Position numbers and translations under genes: made by a program | NCBI GenBank assembly: GCA_965153355.1 | Contig: OZ231127.1 | Coordinates: 79,670,001-79,734,000 of the forward strand | Length of the DNA stretch: 64,000 nt | Source of the DNA: Flaccisagitta enflata | Lineage: Eukaryota > Chaetognatha > Sagittoidea > Aphragmophora | Reading direction: 5' to 3' | The notes under the pieces: generated by a model | The model's database searches: none | Told to the model about the DNA's origin: nothing | The model's input: only the letters and a program-made list of their open reading frames with translations | Shown: in pieces, positions 25,019 to 36,834 of the stretch | Layout: every line of letters starts with the position of its first letter | Position numbering within the stretch: position 1 is the first letter of the stretch

Positions 25019-25065
25019 GACAAGTGAACCAATCGATCAATCAATCAATCAAGCAATCAACTGTT
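24900..25065. repeat. (AATC)n microsatellite at exon 16 donor
   Basis: AATC array with two copies of AATAGA(T/C)AAGTGAACCAATC inside it, starting about 15 bp after the donor. Confidence 0.9.
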
Positions 25066-25249
25066 CATACCGTAGCATGATCCGTCAATGTTCGCCATTG
25101 CAATTCACGCAAGTTGAAGGACAGACCTGATCAAATGTCACCTTTATTCGACTCAATTTTTGAAATTTTATGGATTTCATGATTGAAGTATATAATCATC
25201 ATCACTCGTTGAGTTTCGTTATTGACATGATTGTTCATTATCATTATTT

Positions 25250-25575
25250 ATATCGTAAACATCATGAATATCATTACTTCTATCATATCATAAACATCAT
25301 GAATATCATTACTTCTATTATATCATAAACGTCATGAATATCATTACTTCCATTATATCATAAACATCATCAATGCCATTAATTTGATTTGATTTGATTA
25401 CATATTTGATTTGATCTGATTTGATTTGATTTACATATTTGATATTTGATATTTGATATTGATATTGATTTGATATTGATTTGATATTTACATATTTGAT
25501 TTACATATTTGATTTGATTTGATTTGATTACATATTTGATTTGATTTGATTTGATTTGATTTGATTTGATTACAT
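25250..25575. repeat. ATCATAAACATC minisatellite and (ATTTG)n array
   Basis: About four units of a 40-bp segment containing ATCATAAACATCATGAATAT (25250-25378), then ATTTG pentanucleotides with TACAT interruptions up to the exon 17 acceptor. Confidence 0.85.
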
Positions 25576-25583
25576 ATCCTCAG

Positions 25584-25655
25584 AATCACGCCGGCGAAAT
25601 TCAATTTACTGCCGACAAAAATGGAAACATTTTCAAAAATGTCAAAGGATATCAG
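25584..25655 (+). CDS. Gene 1 exon 17: GNxF-type exon, triplet II position 2
   Basis: Acceptor CATATCCTCAG|AATC, donor TATCAG|GTTTGT, 24 codons, phase 0. Contains GEIQFTADKNGNIFKNVKGY; about 13 of 20 positions agree with exon 14. A TGGTTATGG-type array follows. Confidence 0.8.
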
Positions 25656-25669
25656 GTTTGTATAAGCAC

Positions 25670-25790
25670 TGGCAATGGTTATGGTGATAGACTGATGGTT
25701 ATGGTGATGGTTATGGTGGGTAATTGTCATGGTTATGGTGATGGTGATGGTGATGGCGATGGTAATGGTTATAGTAGGTGATTGTCATGG
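25670..25790. repeat. (GGTTATGGTGAT)n minisatellite at exon 17 donor
   Basis: Irregular 6- and 12-bp units of ATGGTTATGGTG and GATGGTG begin about 15 bp past the donor. Confidence 0.85.
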
Positions 25791-25937
25791 TAACAGGAAC
25801 CTACCACCGAACGACGATTATCAAATGAAAGGCATAAAGATACAAATAAGCAAAAAGATACAAATTTGTTTTTAATGACACATTTATTTTTGTTTTTGGT
25901 TAATTGTGACGAATCCGTTTGTGTACATTTCAATTTG

Positions 25938-26125
25938 TCAGTCGCGGACTAGCAACTTTAGTCTATAAATAGCTTTGTACGTTGGCCCATTTGTCCATCT
26001 GTCCATCTGCCCATTTATCCGCCGATCCCTCAATTGGTTGATCTGCCTTGGTATTTCCGTCTAACTGTCCATCTTTCTGCCCGTCCGTCCATCCATTCAT
26101 CCATCAGTCCGACCCTCCATGATGA
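25938..26125 (-). mobile_element. Family A/B remnant
   Basis: CAGTCGCGGACTAGCAACTT followed by CCATCTGTCC/CGTCC tetranucleotides. Only the hairpin-side end is recognisable; the AACAAGG end is lost. Confidence 0.45.
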
Positions 26126-26240
26126 CAACCAGCCGTACACGACAATATCATGACTTTTTGTCACTTGTTTCATTCAAGACTCTGATATTTGAAATTCATT
26201 GAAAGTTTGAAACAATAACAATTGTTCGTGTCTGCTACAG

Positions 26241-26318
26241 ATGAAAGCCAAGCCCAAAGAACCGGCTGTGGAGGCAGAATGGGTCCGACAATTCTTTACG
26301 ATGGTGGAAAAACAACAG
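26241..26318 (+). CDS. Gene 1 exon 18: FF motif exon, triplet II position 3
   Basis: Acceptor GTCTGCTACAG|ATGA, donor CAACAG|GTAATG, 26 codons, phase 0. Basic MKAKPKEP lead, then EAEWVRQFFTMVEKQQ. Aligns with exon 15. Confidence 0.8.
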
Positions 26319-26554
26319 GTAATGAGACTATGAATATTGAGGATATGGCCTTTTTTTTTAACGGGTTTTATGTGATAGCATATCACATCTTATTGTTTAT
26401 TCTTCATTCTTTTATCTGTATATGCGTTATCCTGAAAATAATCTCGTTCTCTCATATATTTGATTCATGAAATTGGCACTCAAATGGTTGAATGAGAAAG
26501 AGGTTGCCGATAAAGTTAACTTCCCCTCCATCGACTTTACTGTTATTATGTAGA

Positions 26555-26690
<136 letters not shown>

Positions 26691-26858
26691 TGTCGTTGAA
26701 ATAAGTGACAATACCGTACGGTTGTTTTTGTTATTGTTATTGCTTTTGTAACTCTGGTTGTTTTATGATTGGTACCTCAAATATATACATTTAGAGTATT
26801 ATGAGGCTTTATGAAATGACTTCATAAATGAATATAATTTTGTAATTTGTTTTTGCAG

Positions 26859-26924
26859 CAAAACGATGAAGCTAAAATGGAAAGCTGTGCTGGAAACTTC
26901 TGGAAAATGATAAATAATTCAGCG
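26859..26924 (+). CDS. Gene 1 exon 19: FW motif exon, triplet III position 1
   Basis: Acceptor TTTGTTTTTGCAG|CAAA, donor TCAGCG|GTAAGT, 22 codons, phase 0. Reads QNDEAKMESCAGNFWKMINN then SA. Matches exons 13 and 16 in type, so GNxF- and FF-type exons would be expected next; none was found. Confidence 0.8.
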
Positions 26925-27514
26925 GTAAGTAAATAGAAATGGAAAAGCAGATGCTTTTTTTTTCATATTTCGCAACAAAAAATTTCCCCACGCAATTTTG
27001 TATAGAAGTGATGACTTCAGAACTGAAAAACAGGTCCATTTGGGATCAAACGAACGAAAATAGCAGACAGCACAGTGTTTTCTCTCTTGCGGTCTCTTGT
27101 GGGTTATACACTGTATTCTCTGTGTCTTGCGAATAAAACAGACGGGAAAAGCACACTGTATTCTCTTTCGCGATCAATTGGGTTAAAAAGAACCTGAATG
27201 AAATATAGTATTTTCTCTTTATCTAAATAAACTCCTTTGAGACACTACTGAATTAACTTGAAAAACAAAATAGAAAAAAAAAAAACCTTTGGTACTCTTC
27301 TAATCAATACTTAAGTATCAGACATTTTGAGTCAATGCCTTGTTTGTTTACCAGCTTTCAATGGTTTTGGTATGTGTTTTTTTTTCTCTGGGTTTATATG
27401 TACTCGGCACCTTCACCTGAGCCATGATGGAGGCGGTTTCATTTCGGTGTCTGTTGCTGCCACAGTCGCATCGGCATCGGAACCGGCATCGGAACCGGCA
27501 TGGAAAAGAGGGAA

Positions 27515-28185
27515 CAGTCGCAAAAGCGTTTGATGGTCAGGGGTACCCGATGCCCCTAAGTTTTTGTATGTGGGGATGGGATAATAAGAGGGGCAGTGAC
27601 ATAACAAGGCTGGATACACGGCTACCATAGTCACGTGCGTGCGGGCAGGGGCGGCGAAAAAAAGCAAAGTGTGACGAACCAACCGACAGACGGACAGAGC
27701 AGGTTGTAGTCGCGTGCACGCGACTAAAAAGGACCAATTACCTATGCTTAGACTCATGGCCTTTGGACCAAAAGGGGTGGGAATTGGGTCTGAAGATTGA
27801 AGTTTAAGCCTCGAGGCTAGGATTTGGGCCTTTAAGCTGAGTTTTGAGTCCCAAGTCTGAAACTAGGGGCTTGAGGCTACAAATTTAGCCTTGGGGCTAT
27901 GATTTGAGCCTTGGGGCTTTGATTTTACCTTCATGTCTGAGATTTTAGATTGGATCTTAGATCAGAATTTCAGCCTCAAGGCTGAGATTTGAGCCTTGAA
28001 GCTATGATTTGAGCCTTGGGCCTTGGAGTTGGATTTGAGCTTCGAAGCTGGGATTTGAGTATTGAGGCCGGGATTTGAGTCTCAAACGGTGTAAGGGGGG
28101 GGGGGGATAAAGAATGAGGAGAAAATCTCCTGTAAGGCTGTATGTGTGAAGGCGCGGGTCATAGGTCCCTTCGGGGGCACTGCCC

Positions 28186-28186
<1 letters not shown>
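27515..28186 (+). mobile_element. Family C element, copy 3, carrying a nested family A element
   Basis: Left arm AGTCGCAAAAGCGTTTGATG and GGTCAGGGGTACCCGATGCC; the left palindrome (GAGGGGCAGTGACAT) is interrupted by family A at 27605-27725. The core (27780-28095) is a degenerate 20-bp array of GGGATTTGAGCCTTGAGGCT. The right end reads GGTCATAGGTCCCTTCGGGG and CACTGCCCAGAAA. Confidence 0.8.
27605..27725 (+). mobile_element. Family A element nested in family C copy 3
   Basis: CAAGGCTGGATACACGGCTA, a short GGACAGAGC core and GTAGTCGCGTGCACGCGACT, followed by AAAAA. It breaks the family C left end, so it inserted later. Confidence 0.85.

Positions 28187-28187
<1 letters not shown>

Positions 28188-28236
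<49 letters not shown>
28188..28236. repeat. (GA)n microsatellite
   Basis: GA array directly after family C copy 3. Confidence 0.93.
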
Positions 28237-28239
<3 letters not shown>

Positions 28240-28299
28240 CTCGAGGGGCGGCGGCGGCGTAGTAGTAATAAAGAATTCATCGTTGTTTGGTTATGACAG

Positions 28300-28371
28300 G
28301 TGGAAACCGAGCGGAAAGTCAAGAGAGAAGCTTTTGCCGGAGACTTCTGGAAAATGGTCGAGTTTAGTGAG
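28300..28371 (+). CDS. Gene 1 exon 20: last FW motif exon
   Basis: Acceptor GGTTATGACAG|GTGG, donor AGTGAG|GTTTGT, 24 codons, phase 0. Basic lead VETERKVK, then REAFAGDFWKMVEFSE, one of the best matches to the consensus. Confidence 0.82.
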
Positions 28372-28412
28372 GTTTGTGTAATCAATGGCAGTAAGAGAAT
28401 GAGAGTATGAGA

Positions 28413-28413
<1 letters not shown>

Positions 28414-28457
<44 letters not shown>

Positions 28458-28975
28458 TTTTATTATTTCCATCCATTCCTCTGCCGAAACTTTTTTTCTT
28501 CGCGTTTTGCGCCCATTTTCCCGAACGTCTCATTGCTCATTTTTGAAACTATTTTCTTCTTCACTTTCTCTTTCTTCTCTTTATTCCTTTGTTGCTTATT
28601 TTCTTACCCTCTAACCTTCTCCTTCTTCTTTTTCTTCTTTTTCTTCTTCTTCTTTTTCTTCTTTTTCTTCTTTTCCTTCTTTTTCTCCTTCTTCTTCTTC
28701 TTCTTCTTCTCCTTCTCCTTCTCCTTCTTCTTCTTCTTCTTCTTCTTCTTCTTCTTCTCCTTTTTCTTTTTCTTTTTCTTTTTCTTTTTCTTTTTCTTTT
28801 TCTTTTTCTTTTTCTTCTTCTTCTTCTTCTTCTTCTTCTTCTTCTCCTTCTTCTTCTTTTTCTTTTTCTTTTTCTTTTTCTTTTTCTTTTTCTTTTCCTT
28901 TTTCTTCTTCTTCTTCTTCTTCTTCTTCTTCTTCTTCTTCTTCTTCTTCATCTTCTTCTTCTTCTTCTTCTTTCA
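28414..28975. repeat. (GA)n and long (CTT)/(CTTTTT) arrays in intron 20
   Basis: GA array (28414-28455), then about 350 bp of CTT, CTCCTT and CTTTTT units (28619-28972). Confidence 0.93.
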
Positions 28976-29149
28976 TTCCCCATAGAGTCGCAGCCCATTT
29001 TTGGCGATGAGAGCAAAACGTTTTTTACTTTTTTTTTCAGTTCATTTTTTGACATTTTTTTCCTTTTTTTTCATATGGTGATGTTCATTTTCTCCATTAC
29101 TAATTATGTCTCGTTATTTTTTCTGTCTTCATTTTCCTCTTTCAATCAG

Positions 29150-29394
29150 AATTTGCGTCGAAAGCGTGAAACGATGCGTCGTTTGTCGGAGTCGAACCGC
29201 GCAGCCGCATCTGCGTCGGCGTTGGCATCTGCGTCGGCATCCACGTCGGCGTCGGCGCCTTTCGTCGCCACTCCGGCAAAAGCCGGCGTCGATCACAAAG
29301 AAGGCGCGCGCAGAACGGCGCTGCTTTTTGCTTGCTCCACGCTGGAGGAACAGGCAGTCTTCCTTCTAGCTCCGGAATACCAACAAACTCACGG
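29150..29394 (+). CDS. Gene 1 exon 21: basic and Ala/Ser-rich exon
   Basis: Acceptor CCTCTTTCAATCAG|AATT, donor CTCACGG|GTAATT, 81 codons plus two bases. Begins NLRRKRETMRRLSESNRAAA (basic, with RRLS as a kinase-site-like motif), then SASALASASASTSASAP encoded by a GCGTCGGCATCT-like imperfect repeat, then LLFACSTLEEQAVFLLAPEY near the end. The phase-2 end matches exon 22. Confidence 0.72.
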
Positions 29395-29614
29395 GTAATT
29401 TTCTCATTTGTGTTTTCTAGCTTTAAATTATTCATCAATTCATAGATCCAAATTACCCACATACCAATGGGTAATCTTAATGTGATTTCCAGCTGTAATT
29501 TTTTTTATCAATGAATCCAGATTACCAACGCACTCTCAGGGATTCTTAAGATCCTTCCTTATCTTGATTACTTATGTCAGAAAAAAAAACATTCTGGTGC
29601 GGTGAAGCTAAAAA

Positions 29615-29873
29615 AGACGATGTCTGTGGTTAATGTCTGTGGTCAATGTCTGTGGTCAGTGCCTGTGGTCAATGTCTGTGGTACAATGTCTGTGGTCAAT
29701 GTCTGTGGTCAATGTCTGTGGTCAATGTCTGTGGTCAATGTCTGTGGTCAATGTCTGTGGTCAATGTTTGTGGTCAATGTCTGTGGTTAATGTCTGTGGT
29801 CAATATCTCTGGTTAATGTCTGTGGTCAATGTCTGTGGTCAATGTCTGTGGTCAATGTCTGTGGTCAATGTGT
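29615..29873. repeat. 15-bp minisatellite in intron 21
   Basis: About 17 units of TGTCTGTGGTCAATG with TTAATG and GTGCC variants. Confidence 0.95.
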
Positions 29874-29965
29874 CCAAATGTCACGAGGAAACTTTTTTCC
29901 GGCTTTTTGTGCCATTAAGAGAGATTTGTTGGTCACCGACGCCATAAATAATCTACAGACTACAG

Positions 29966-30183
29966 GGCGTGTTTCTAGTGAAGATGAGAAACGCGTTTGT
30001 TCCAGTGAAACGCGTTCAAGGCGTGAACACATAATCAAGAATTTCGACTGTCCCATAAGGTGAACAGAGCAAGCTAAAGAAGCGAGCGGAGCGAGTTAGC
30101 GGAGTGAGTGCTGCGAGCGACTGAACGTAGCGAGCGACCGAGTGGCCCGTTGAAACGCGATTTTCTTGACTAGAAACAGGCCC
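29966..30183 (+). mobile_element. hAT-like GAGCG MITE with target duplication
   Basis: Ends GGCGTGTTTCTAGTG and CTAGAAACAGGCCC are imperfect inverted repeats. Flanks AGACTACAG (29957-29965) and AGACTGCAG (30184-30192) differ at one of nine bases, fitting an 8-9-bp target duplication as made by hAT transposases. The interior carries AAACGCGTTTG, GCGTGAACACAT, TTTCGACTGTCCCATAAGG and GCGAGCGGAGCGAG units. Non-coding, 218 bp. Confidence 0.8.
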
Positions 30184-30192
30184 AGACTGCAG

Positions 30193-30935
30193 TCACATGG
30201 AGCCAATTAGGTGTTGTGGTCGTTACCAAAGAGAAAAGTTGTTTTTTATTCATCATGATTCTTCGGCCATTATTCATCCTCGCTTTTGTCACCAAAGCTA
30301 TAATATAAATATTCTGTAATCCTCCAGCGATCAAGGAATCTAGGAATCTAAGAATCTATCGTCGTTATTGTCACGGAGATATTCAATATTCATCAATTGC
30401 GGTTTTCTCGAGAGCATCTTTTCCTTCCAAAATTTCGAGCATTACTCTTTTGCTGTGGAGTCTAATGAAACCCACCATTGGCATTGTGTCACAATAATCA
30501 GCCCAGTATTTAGATGTAACTAAAGTGAACCAGAAATAAATAATGAAAATATAACAATGATAAAATCTACAGTTTAAAATAGATGAAAGTATTTTTCTGA
30601 AAAACAAATTCACACAAACATGTGAATTTTTTATCTAAAGCTTCTAAATGCAAAATATTCAAAGTACTTATTTTCATCAAGATGATTAACAGTCATGAAA
30701 ATCAATCAAAAATAATTGTTAAAGATAGAAAAGGGAGCTTTTATATATCCAAAGACTCTCATAGGTCCAAAATTCTTATACCACTTTTTGCGACTACAGC
30801 TAAAAATGCTGAAAATCGCGTCGCATTTCATTTCTTGGTCGTCCTTGTTTTCGTTGCGAACAACTGAATCACTTTTCTCGCCTACTTTCAGCTCAAGGTT
30901 TTTCCCCTCCACCGTCGTTTGTTGATTTTCTCTCA
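30193..30935. other. Intron 21, AT-rich unrepeated part
   Basis: No exon or element recognised. Confidence 0.4.
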
Positions 30936-30937
30936 CC

Positions 30938-31110
30938 AATGTCCGTCTCTGTCTGTCTCTGTCTGTCTCTGTCTGTCTCTGTCTGTCTCTGTCTGTCTCT
31001 GTTTGTTACTGCCTGTCTCTGTCTGTCTCTGTCTGTCACTGTCTATCTTAGTATGTCTCTGTCTGTTTCTGTCTGTCTCTGTCTGTCTCGGTCTGTCTCT
31101 GTCTGTGTGC
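30938..31110. repeat. (CTCTGT)n hexanucleotide array
   Basis: About 28 units of CTCTGT with a few single-base variants. Confidence 0.93.
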
Positions 31111-31230
31111 CTTTTTTTCCTGTACTGTTTTCCTTCCTAACCATCCATCTTTGACATTACTTTGTCTTTGTGTGTGCTTTTCCTGTTTTGTTTGTTACCT
31201 GTTTCTTGGATTGCTATTCAGTGTTCGATC

Positions 31231-31481
<251 letters not shown>

Positions 31482-31839
31482 ACTTGTCTTACCTTTTTTC
31501 CTAGACGCACTCTGGCGGACATCCTCCGTTTCTCTTTCATACACGCAGCAGCCAGAGGAGACTCTTTCTCATTTTCCTTCAAGGTTTTTCTTCCATGTTC
31601 TTGTCTCCATAATTCATTATCAGCCTTTGGCGATGTCTTACTCTCTTTTTCTTTCCATCTCTCTATCCGTCCCTCTCCTTCTTTCCATGCGTCTATGGCT
31701 TGCTAAATGTATTCGAATGTATGCATGTATCCGCATAAGTTTATGTTTATATCAGAAAGAGTTCGCTTTTGTTTACTTGTTCAGGTTGCTATCTTTCTCC
31801 TCTTTCCTTCTCTTTCTCCCTCTCCTTCGATCTCTTTGT

Positions 31840-32092
<253 letters not shown>

Positions 32093-32345
32093 CATTTATC
32101 ACTCGTGAGATTCATTGCATTCATCCATCCTTGTGATTTCATTAGCCCTTCTCGCTTGAAAGCGGATATTATGTATGATAGATATAATTGACAGAATGAC
32201 TTATATTGTGGTTGAAGCGCGGAGGGAATGACCATCCTGGGGCAGTCTCCCACCGGCAGACTAGTGTGTTCGGTGTTGATTCCGAAGCAGCGCGCAAGGA
32301 GGGAATTAAGGAAAAAGAGTTGTCCAGGAAGAATGAAATGAGATG

Positions 32346-32716
32346 AAACAAGGCCAACACCTATAAGTCGCGTGCGGGACTTACAGACTAAGAATGACTT
32401 AGACTGACTTAGAATGACCTAAAATGACCGTAAAGGACTTAAAATGACTAAAAAACCTAATGACCAAAAATGACTTAAATTAACTTAGAATGACTTCAAA
32501 TGACTTAATGTGACTTAGAATGACTCAAAATGACTTAGAATAACTATCAATGACTTAAAATGACTTAAAATGACCTAAGGGTTGATATTATATTACAAAA
32601 AAGTAAAGTGTGACGGACGGACCAACGGACGGACGGACGGACCGACGGACGGATGGACGGACCGACGGACGGACCGACAAAGCGAGGTGTAGAGTCGCGT
32701 GCACGCGACTAAAAAT
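32346..32716 (+). mobile_element. Family A element with TGACTTAAAA minisatellite core
   Basis: Left end AACAAGGCCAACACCTATAA and GTCGCGTGCGG. The core is about 20 units of a 10-bp word (AATGACTTAA) at 32390-32580, then GGAC/GACC tetranucleotides and the right hairpin AGTCGCGTGCACGCGACTAA. At 370 bp it is the longest family member here. Confidence 0.85.
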
Positions 32717-33375
32717 AAGATAGCAAGGAAGTGGTAAATGAAAATGTTAAAATTCAGTTGACAAATAACACAAGAAAAAAAAAACTAGGAAAGGTTCTCA
32801 ATTAAAGCAATGTCAGCATCAAGACCTTATTCGAATGATGCCGTTGAAAGATTACTGTTTACTCGTTTTGCAATGATTTTAGCTACAGTGAATTGGAATT
32901 AAAGCTTAGAATCAATGCGCTGCTTTTGCTGAGCGCCGTAGATAAAAGAAACGCCATTCGTGATTGGATGTAATCAGTCTAGTTTGAATGTTGCGAGGTC
33001 AGAAAATAAAAGAAATATTACGTATAAAATATGAATTATATAATGTGAAATAACTCGTCCACGATATGGTAAGCTTGATTTGAGCAGGCATGATGATACT
33101 TTGGGTCAGAGCCGGAGAGAAGTTTCAGCCGTGGCTTGATTGAAACTTGTATGTACATAAAGATATGTAGATCAATCTTAGTATATGACTTAGATTGATT
33201 ATCATGGCTAATGATAGTTGGATGCGCTAAAACTTATTTACAATTAAAGTGTTAACATGATTGCAACCAATTTGTCCTCAATCTATTAGAGTCTCTCTTT
33301 CATTACGTCAACATTCTAAACTCGTGTCTCTTTCATTCTCTATGAGTCTCTCTCTCATTCTCTCTTCGTTCACAG
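32717..33375. other. Distal part of intron 21
   Basis: AT-rich, no element recognised; CT-rich towards the exon 22 acceptor. Confidence 0.4.
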
Positions 33376-33723
33376 GCAAGGCGGTAGAAAGCGCAAAACG
33401 TCTTCTTCTTCCTCCTCTCTGTATAGCGTAAATGAGGAGGAGGAGTTTAGAGCGGAAGTATTCTCGACGTCGGCGGCAACGGCTTCAGCTTCATCCTCTT
33501 CATCCTCATCAGCATCTGCGCCACGCCGCCTTTTCCGCGTGACGCCGCATTACGGCCAATCGCAGCAACTCGGCACCCCCAAAGGAAGTTCCGAAGCTGC
33601 GCCAAAAAGTGGCGTGATTGTGGTGGCGCTGCGCCGCCAGAAAAAGAGCGTCAAACCGCAGCAATGCCACAGGCAAAATATGGTCGCGCAAGAAAGAAGA
33701 GGCAGCATTACTCGAAGGAACAG
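33376..33723 (+). CDS. Gene 1 exon 22: Ser/Ala-rich basic tail
   Basis: Acceptor TTCGTTCACAG|GCAA, donor GGAACAG|GTATTG, 348 bp, phase 2 in and out. Begins [20 protein letters not shown] (GRKRK is NLS-like), then EEEEF, a Ser/Ala tract, then [20 protein letters not shown]. Further on [14 protein letters not shown] and [14 protein letters not shown] array starts about 12 bp past the donor. Confidence 0.72.
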
Positions 33724-33732
33724 GTATTGAGT

Positions 33733-33880
<148 letters not shown>

Positions 33881-34125
33881 AGACAGAGAAAATTTTTGAA
33901 TGAACAAACAGACACTATCAGATAGACAGACCGATTGAGGCACCGTCATAAAAGGAAGGCAGAAATAAGTGACAGGGACACGCACTTGTGTAAGACATAG
34001 AATGGCAATCGTGCCTGGACTCAAATTATTTAATTGATCCAAAGTATAGCATACCGACCATCCACTATATTTATCAATATTACGTTCGAATCAAAATTTT
34101 TCTGATAATTTCTTCTTGTACACAG

Positions 34126-34186
34126 AATTCCGAGCGTCTCCATCGGCTCTAACAACGACCGGAAATGTGGCAAGAAGTCGTGGTAA
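34126..34186 (+). CDS. Gene 1 exon 23: terminal exon
   Basis: Acceptor TTCTTGTACACAG|AATT. Completing the split Arg codon it reads IPSVSIGSNNDRKCGKKSW and stops at TAA 34184-34186. It is short and basic with one Cys and a C-terminal Trp. A 13-bp tandem repeat (TAATCCAATTG-type) begins at the stop codon, so the 3' end of the CDS borders a repeat. Confidence 0.7.
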
Positions 34187-34250
34187 TCCAATTGTAATCC
34201 AATTGTAACCCAATTGTAATCCAATTGCAACCCAATTGTAATCCATTTGT
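34182..34250. repeat. GTAATCCAATT minisatellite in gene 1 3' region
   Basis: About five units of 11-13 bp (GTAATCCAATT, GTAACCCAATT), overlapping the stop codon. Confidence 0.85.
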
Positions 34251-34517
34251 CACCTTCACGATTAATGCGCGGAATTTCATTGCGCCAAATGTCACGAATT
34301 TGTGGAAAGATCAAACCCGAATTTCGTTGACAATTCATTTCATTGTAATGAATGACATCTATGTCATTGTAATTGTCTGTAATCCTCGGATGTCATTTGT
34401 TATCTTTGTTATCCCAGGATGCAATTGTAGCACTTGTACTCACGACCGTAAGCGTAACCTTAACCGTAAGCGAAATCAATGGTTGTAAAATGAAAATTAA
34501 AAAGAAAAGAATGAAGA

Positions 34518-34523
34518 AATAAA
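34518..34523 (+). terminator. Candidate polyadenylation signal of gene 1
   Basis: AATAAA about 330 bp after the stop codon, the first canonical signal seen downstream. Single-motif evidence only. Confidence 0.4.
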
Positions 34524-35034
34524 CAACACGTGCATGGAGTACAAAAAGAAAAAAAAACAACCTGTTCAAGGGGAGCGTAATCCCAAATAGTACGCCTTTG
34601 CTATCATCTTCAAAAAAGTGATGTAAGAACGTGGTTATCAGAAATGCGCAAGAAGTGTACATACTATGAATTTGGCGATATGAACTCGCTGCTTGAGAAT
34701 AACAAGATTGCAGGATGCTAGAAATAGAAAACCGCAGTAAAAAACCGTTCTTCGCGTCGACAATTTGTCATTGTCTTTTTACTTGTCATAAAATTCAAAT
34801 GTAGGATTCTGGGCATGATGAACAATGATTTCAGAGCTGCGTATGTTTGATGCTAATTACATTGAATCTATGTTTATCAAATCGATCCATTCTCAATCCG
34901 TCATTCGGGAAAATATTTTTTTCGTTTAAAACAAACTGGTTAATAGATAATGATGCACTTTTGAATGGCTGATGATGCCATTAAAACTCAAAAGAAACAA
35001 TGACTTTTAAGGTTGACGGAAAAATCTTTCAAAC
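34524..35034. other. Intergenic stretch after gene 1
   Basis: No gene or repeat family recognised. Confidence 0.4.
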
Positions 35035-35286
35035 AAGGCCAACACCTTACAGTCGCGTGCGGTTGTTAAGATCATAAGACCAAAAACTAATAGTCTAAAA
35101 GACCAAAAGACCAAAAGACCAAAAGACTAAATTGTAAATTGTAAATTGTCTTGAAATAACTTTAAATGACATAAAATGACGTAAAAGACGGAAAGAAGCT
35201 AAGCGTGACCGACCGACAGACGGACCAACCGACGGACCGACCAAGGGACAGAGCGGGTCATAGAGTCGCGTGCACGCGACTAAAAA
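35035..35286 (+). mobile_element. Family A element with AAAAGACC core
   Basis: AACAAGGCCAACACCTTACA, AGTCGCGTGCGG, a short AAGACCAA array (35078-35130), GACCGACC tetranucleotides and the hairpin GAGTCGCGTGCACGCGACTA. Same subfamily as the 32346 copy. Confidence 0.85.
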
Positions 35287-35559
35287 CTCTCATTTGGCGC
35301 TATTCTGGTATTTCATGTTAGGAAATGGCATCAGTTAGCAGCTTGTTATATGGTTAAGGGAGTAAAGACAGGTCATGTCAAGGGAGTGAAAAGAGTGTTA
35401 CGCCGGAAGAAGTTGAAGAGGTCAGATTCAAGGGTTGCCAAAAAAGATTCATGGAAACCCATCAGAGTCACTCAAGTCACAAATTTCGTTTTAAACACCT
35501 AACCTCACTTGAAAGAATTTCATCTTTACTCTCCTCACAATTCTCACCCGACCTAACCT

Positions 35560-36160
35560 AGGTATAAACTCACCTCAGTTACAGCACATTCTCTCACTAT
35601 TCGTCGACCCACATCAACTGAACTCAGCTCACTTTGACTCCCACATGAGGCCACCTCGCCTCACTAGTTTTTAACCAACTTCAACTCAGCTCATCCCAGC
35701 TCAACCCACTTCTCACCTCCAATCCTCAACCAACTGCAACTCAGCTCACTCAGTGCAGCTCAATTTTCCTCTCCTCAACACTGCATCCAACTTCACCTTA
35801 GCTCACTCTCCACTCTTCTCACCTGAGATGATTTCACTTTGTAATACTCTCTATGAATGTCAAAATGGGTTTACTATTCTCAACTAACAACCACTTTCAA
35901 CTCAGCTCACTCACCTTAGCTCACTCTCCCCTAATCATTTCTCACCTGACGTGCTTCCACTCTGCTATAGTCACTATGAATGTCAAAATAGGTTTACCAT
36001 TTTCAACTCACAACCACTTTCAACTCAGCTTACTCATCTTAGCTCACTCTGTCCCAATCATTTTTCACCTGATGTACTTCCACTTTGCAATAGTCTCTAT
36101 GAATGTCAAAAAGGGTTCAACATTCTCAACTCACAACCACTTTCAACTCTGAACTCAATT
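35560..36160. repeat. CAACTCAGCTCACT-rich region with 123-bp tandem units
   Basis: Loose repeats of AACTCAGCTCACTC, resolving into three units of about 123 bp. The anchor ATGAATGTCAAAA occurs at 35853, 35976 and 36099. Open frames across it reflect the period being a multiple of three. Confidence 0.8.
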
Positions 36161-36218
36161 CTCTTCTTTTTGTCTTTCTGGCGACGACGCGAATTGTTAT
36201 CAAATTATGTCTCCCGTT

Positions 36219-36832
36219 TTTGGACAGCAGCCAAAAAGGGTCGATAACCTGAAGAATTCATGGTTGAACTTATGAGTTGTGCAACATTTTGTAATAAATT
36301 AAACTAACCATAGAATTTATAGTGTAAAAAGAGAAAAGGACTAACCAAAATCAAAAGTTATTATAATGTCCACGTCTCCATCTGTTCATCTTTCAATACC
36401 CATGTACATCCCTCCCCCACCAAGGCCCCATCCATTTTTCTTACTCCCCAAGCCAGCACTATCAGGCCAAAAAAACTGCTCTTTTAAGGCCAATTAGGCC
36501 TCAAGTCAACCCCCTCAGACTTCGTATCTGCCCTCTGATAACTAAGCACATGCAATTTCCGGCCTCAATCTGGTCCTCTCAGGCCTCATTTTTGCCATTA
36601 TAAGTCATCATATTTGCCATCTTAGATCTCAATTAGGCCTCAAATAAGCCCATCTCAGGCTACCTTGATAACCCGATTTTGGCCTATATGTCCATTTTGG
36701 CCTCCTTAGTCCTAAGGCCCAATCCTCGACTCTTTTATCTTAGCCTTTGCATGAGATCAATGAAATCCACCCACAATCTTTAGCTAAACAGCCTAAGCAG
36801 GGTAACTGGCAGCGTTGACCATATGCGCCAGT
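36219..36832 (-). mobile_element. Family C remnant, reverse
   Basis: Starts TTTTTGGACAGCAGCCAAAAAG, holds degenerate AGGCCTCAA(A/T) words (36470-36720), and ends AAGCAGGGTAACTGGCAGCG and TTGACCATATGCG, the reversed left arm. Both ends are diverged. Confidence 0.6.
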
Positions 36833-36834
36833 TT

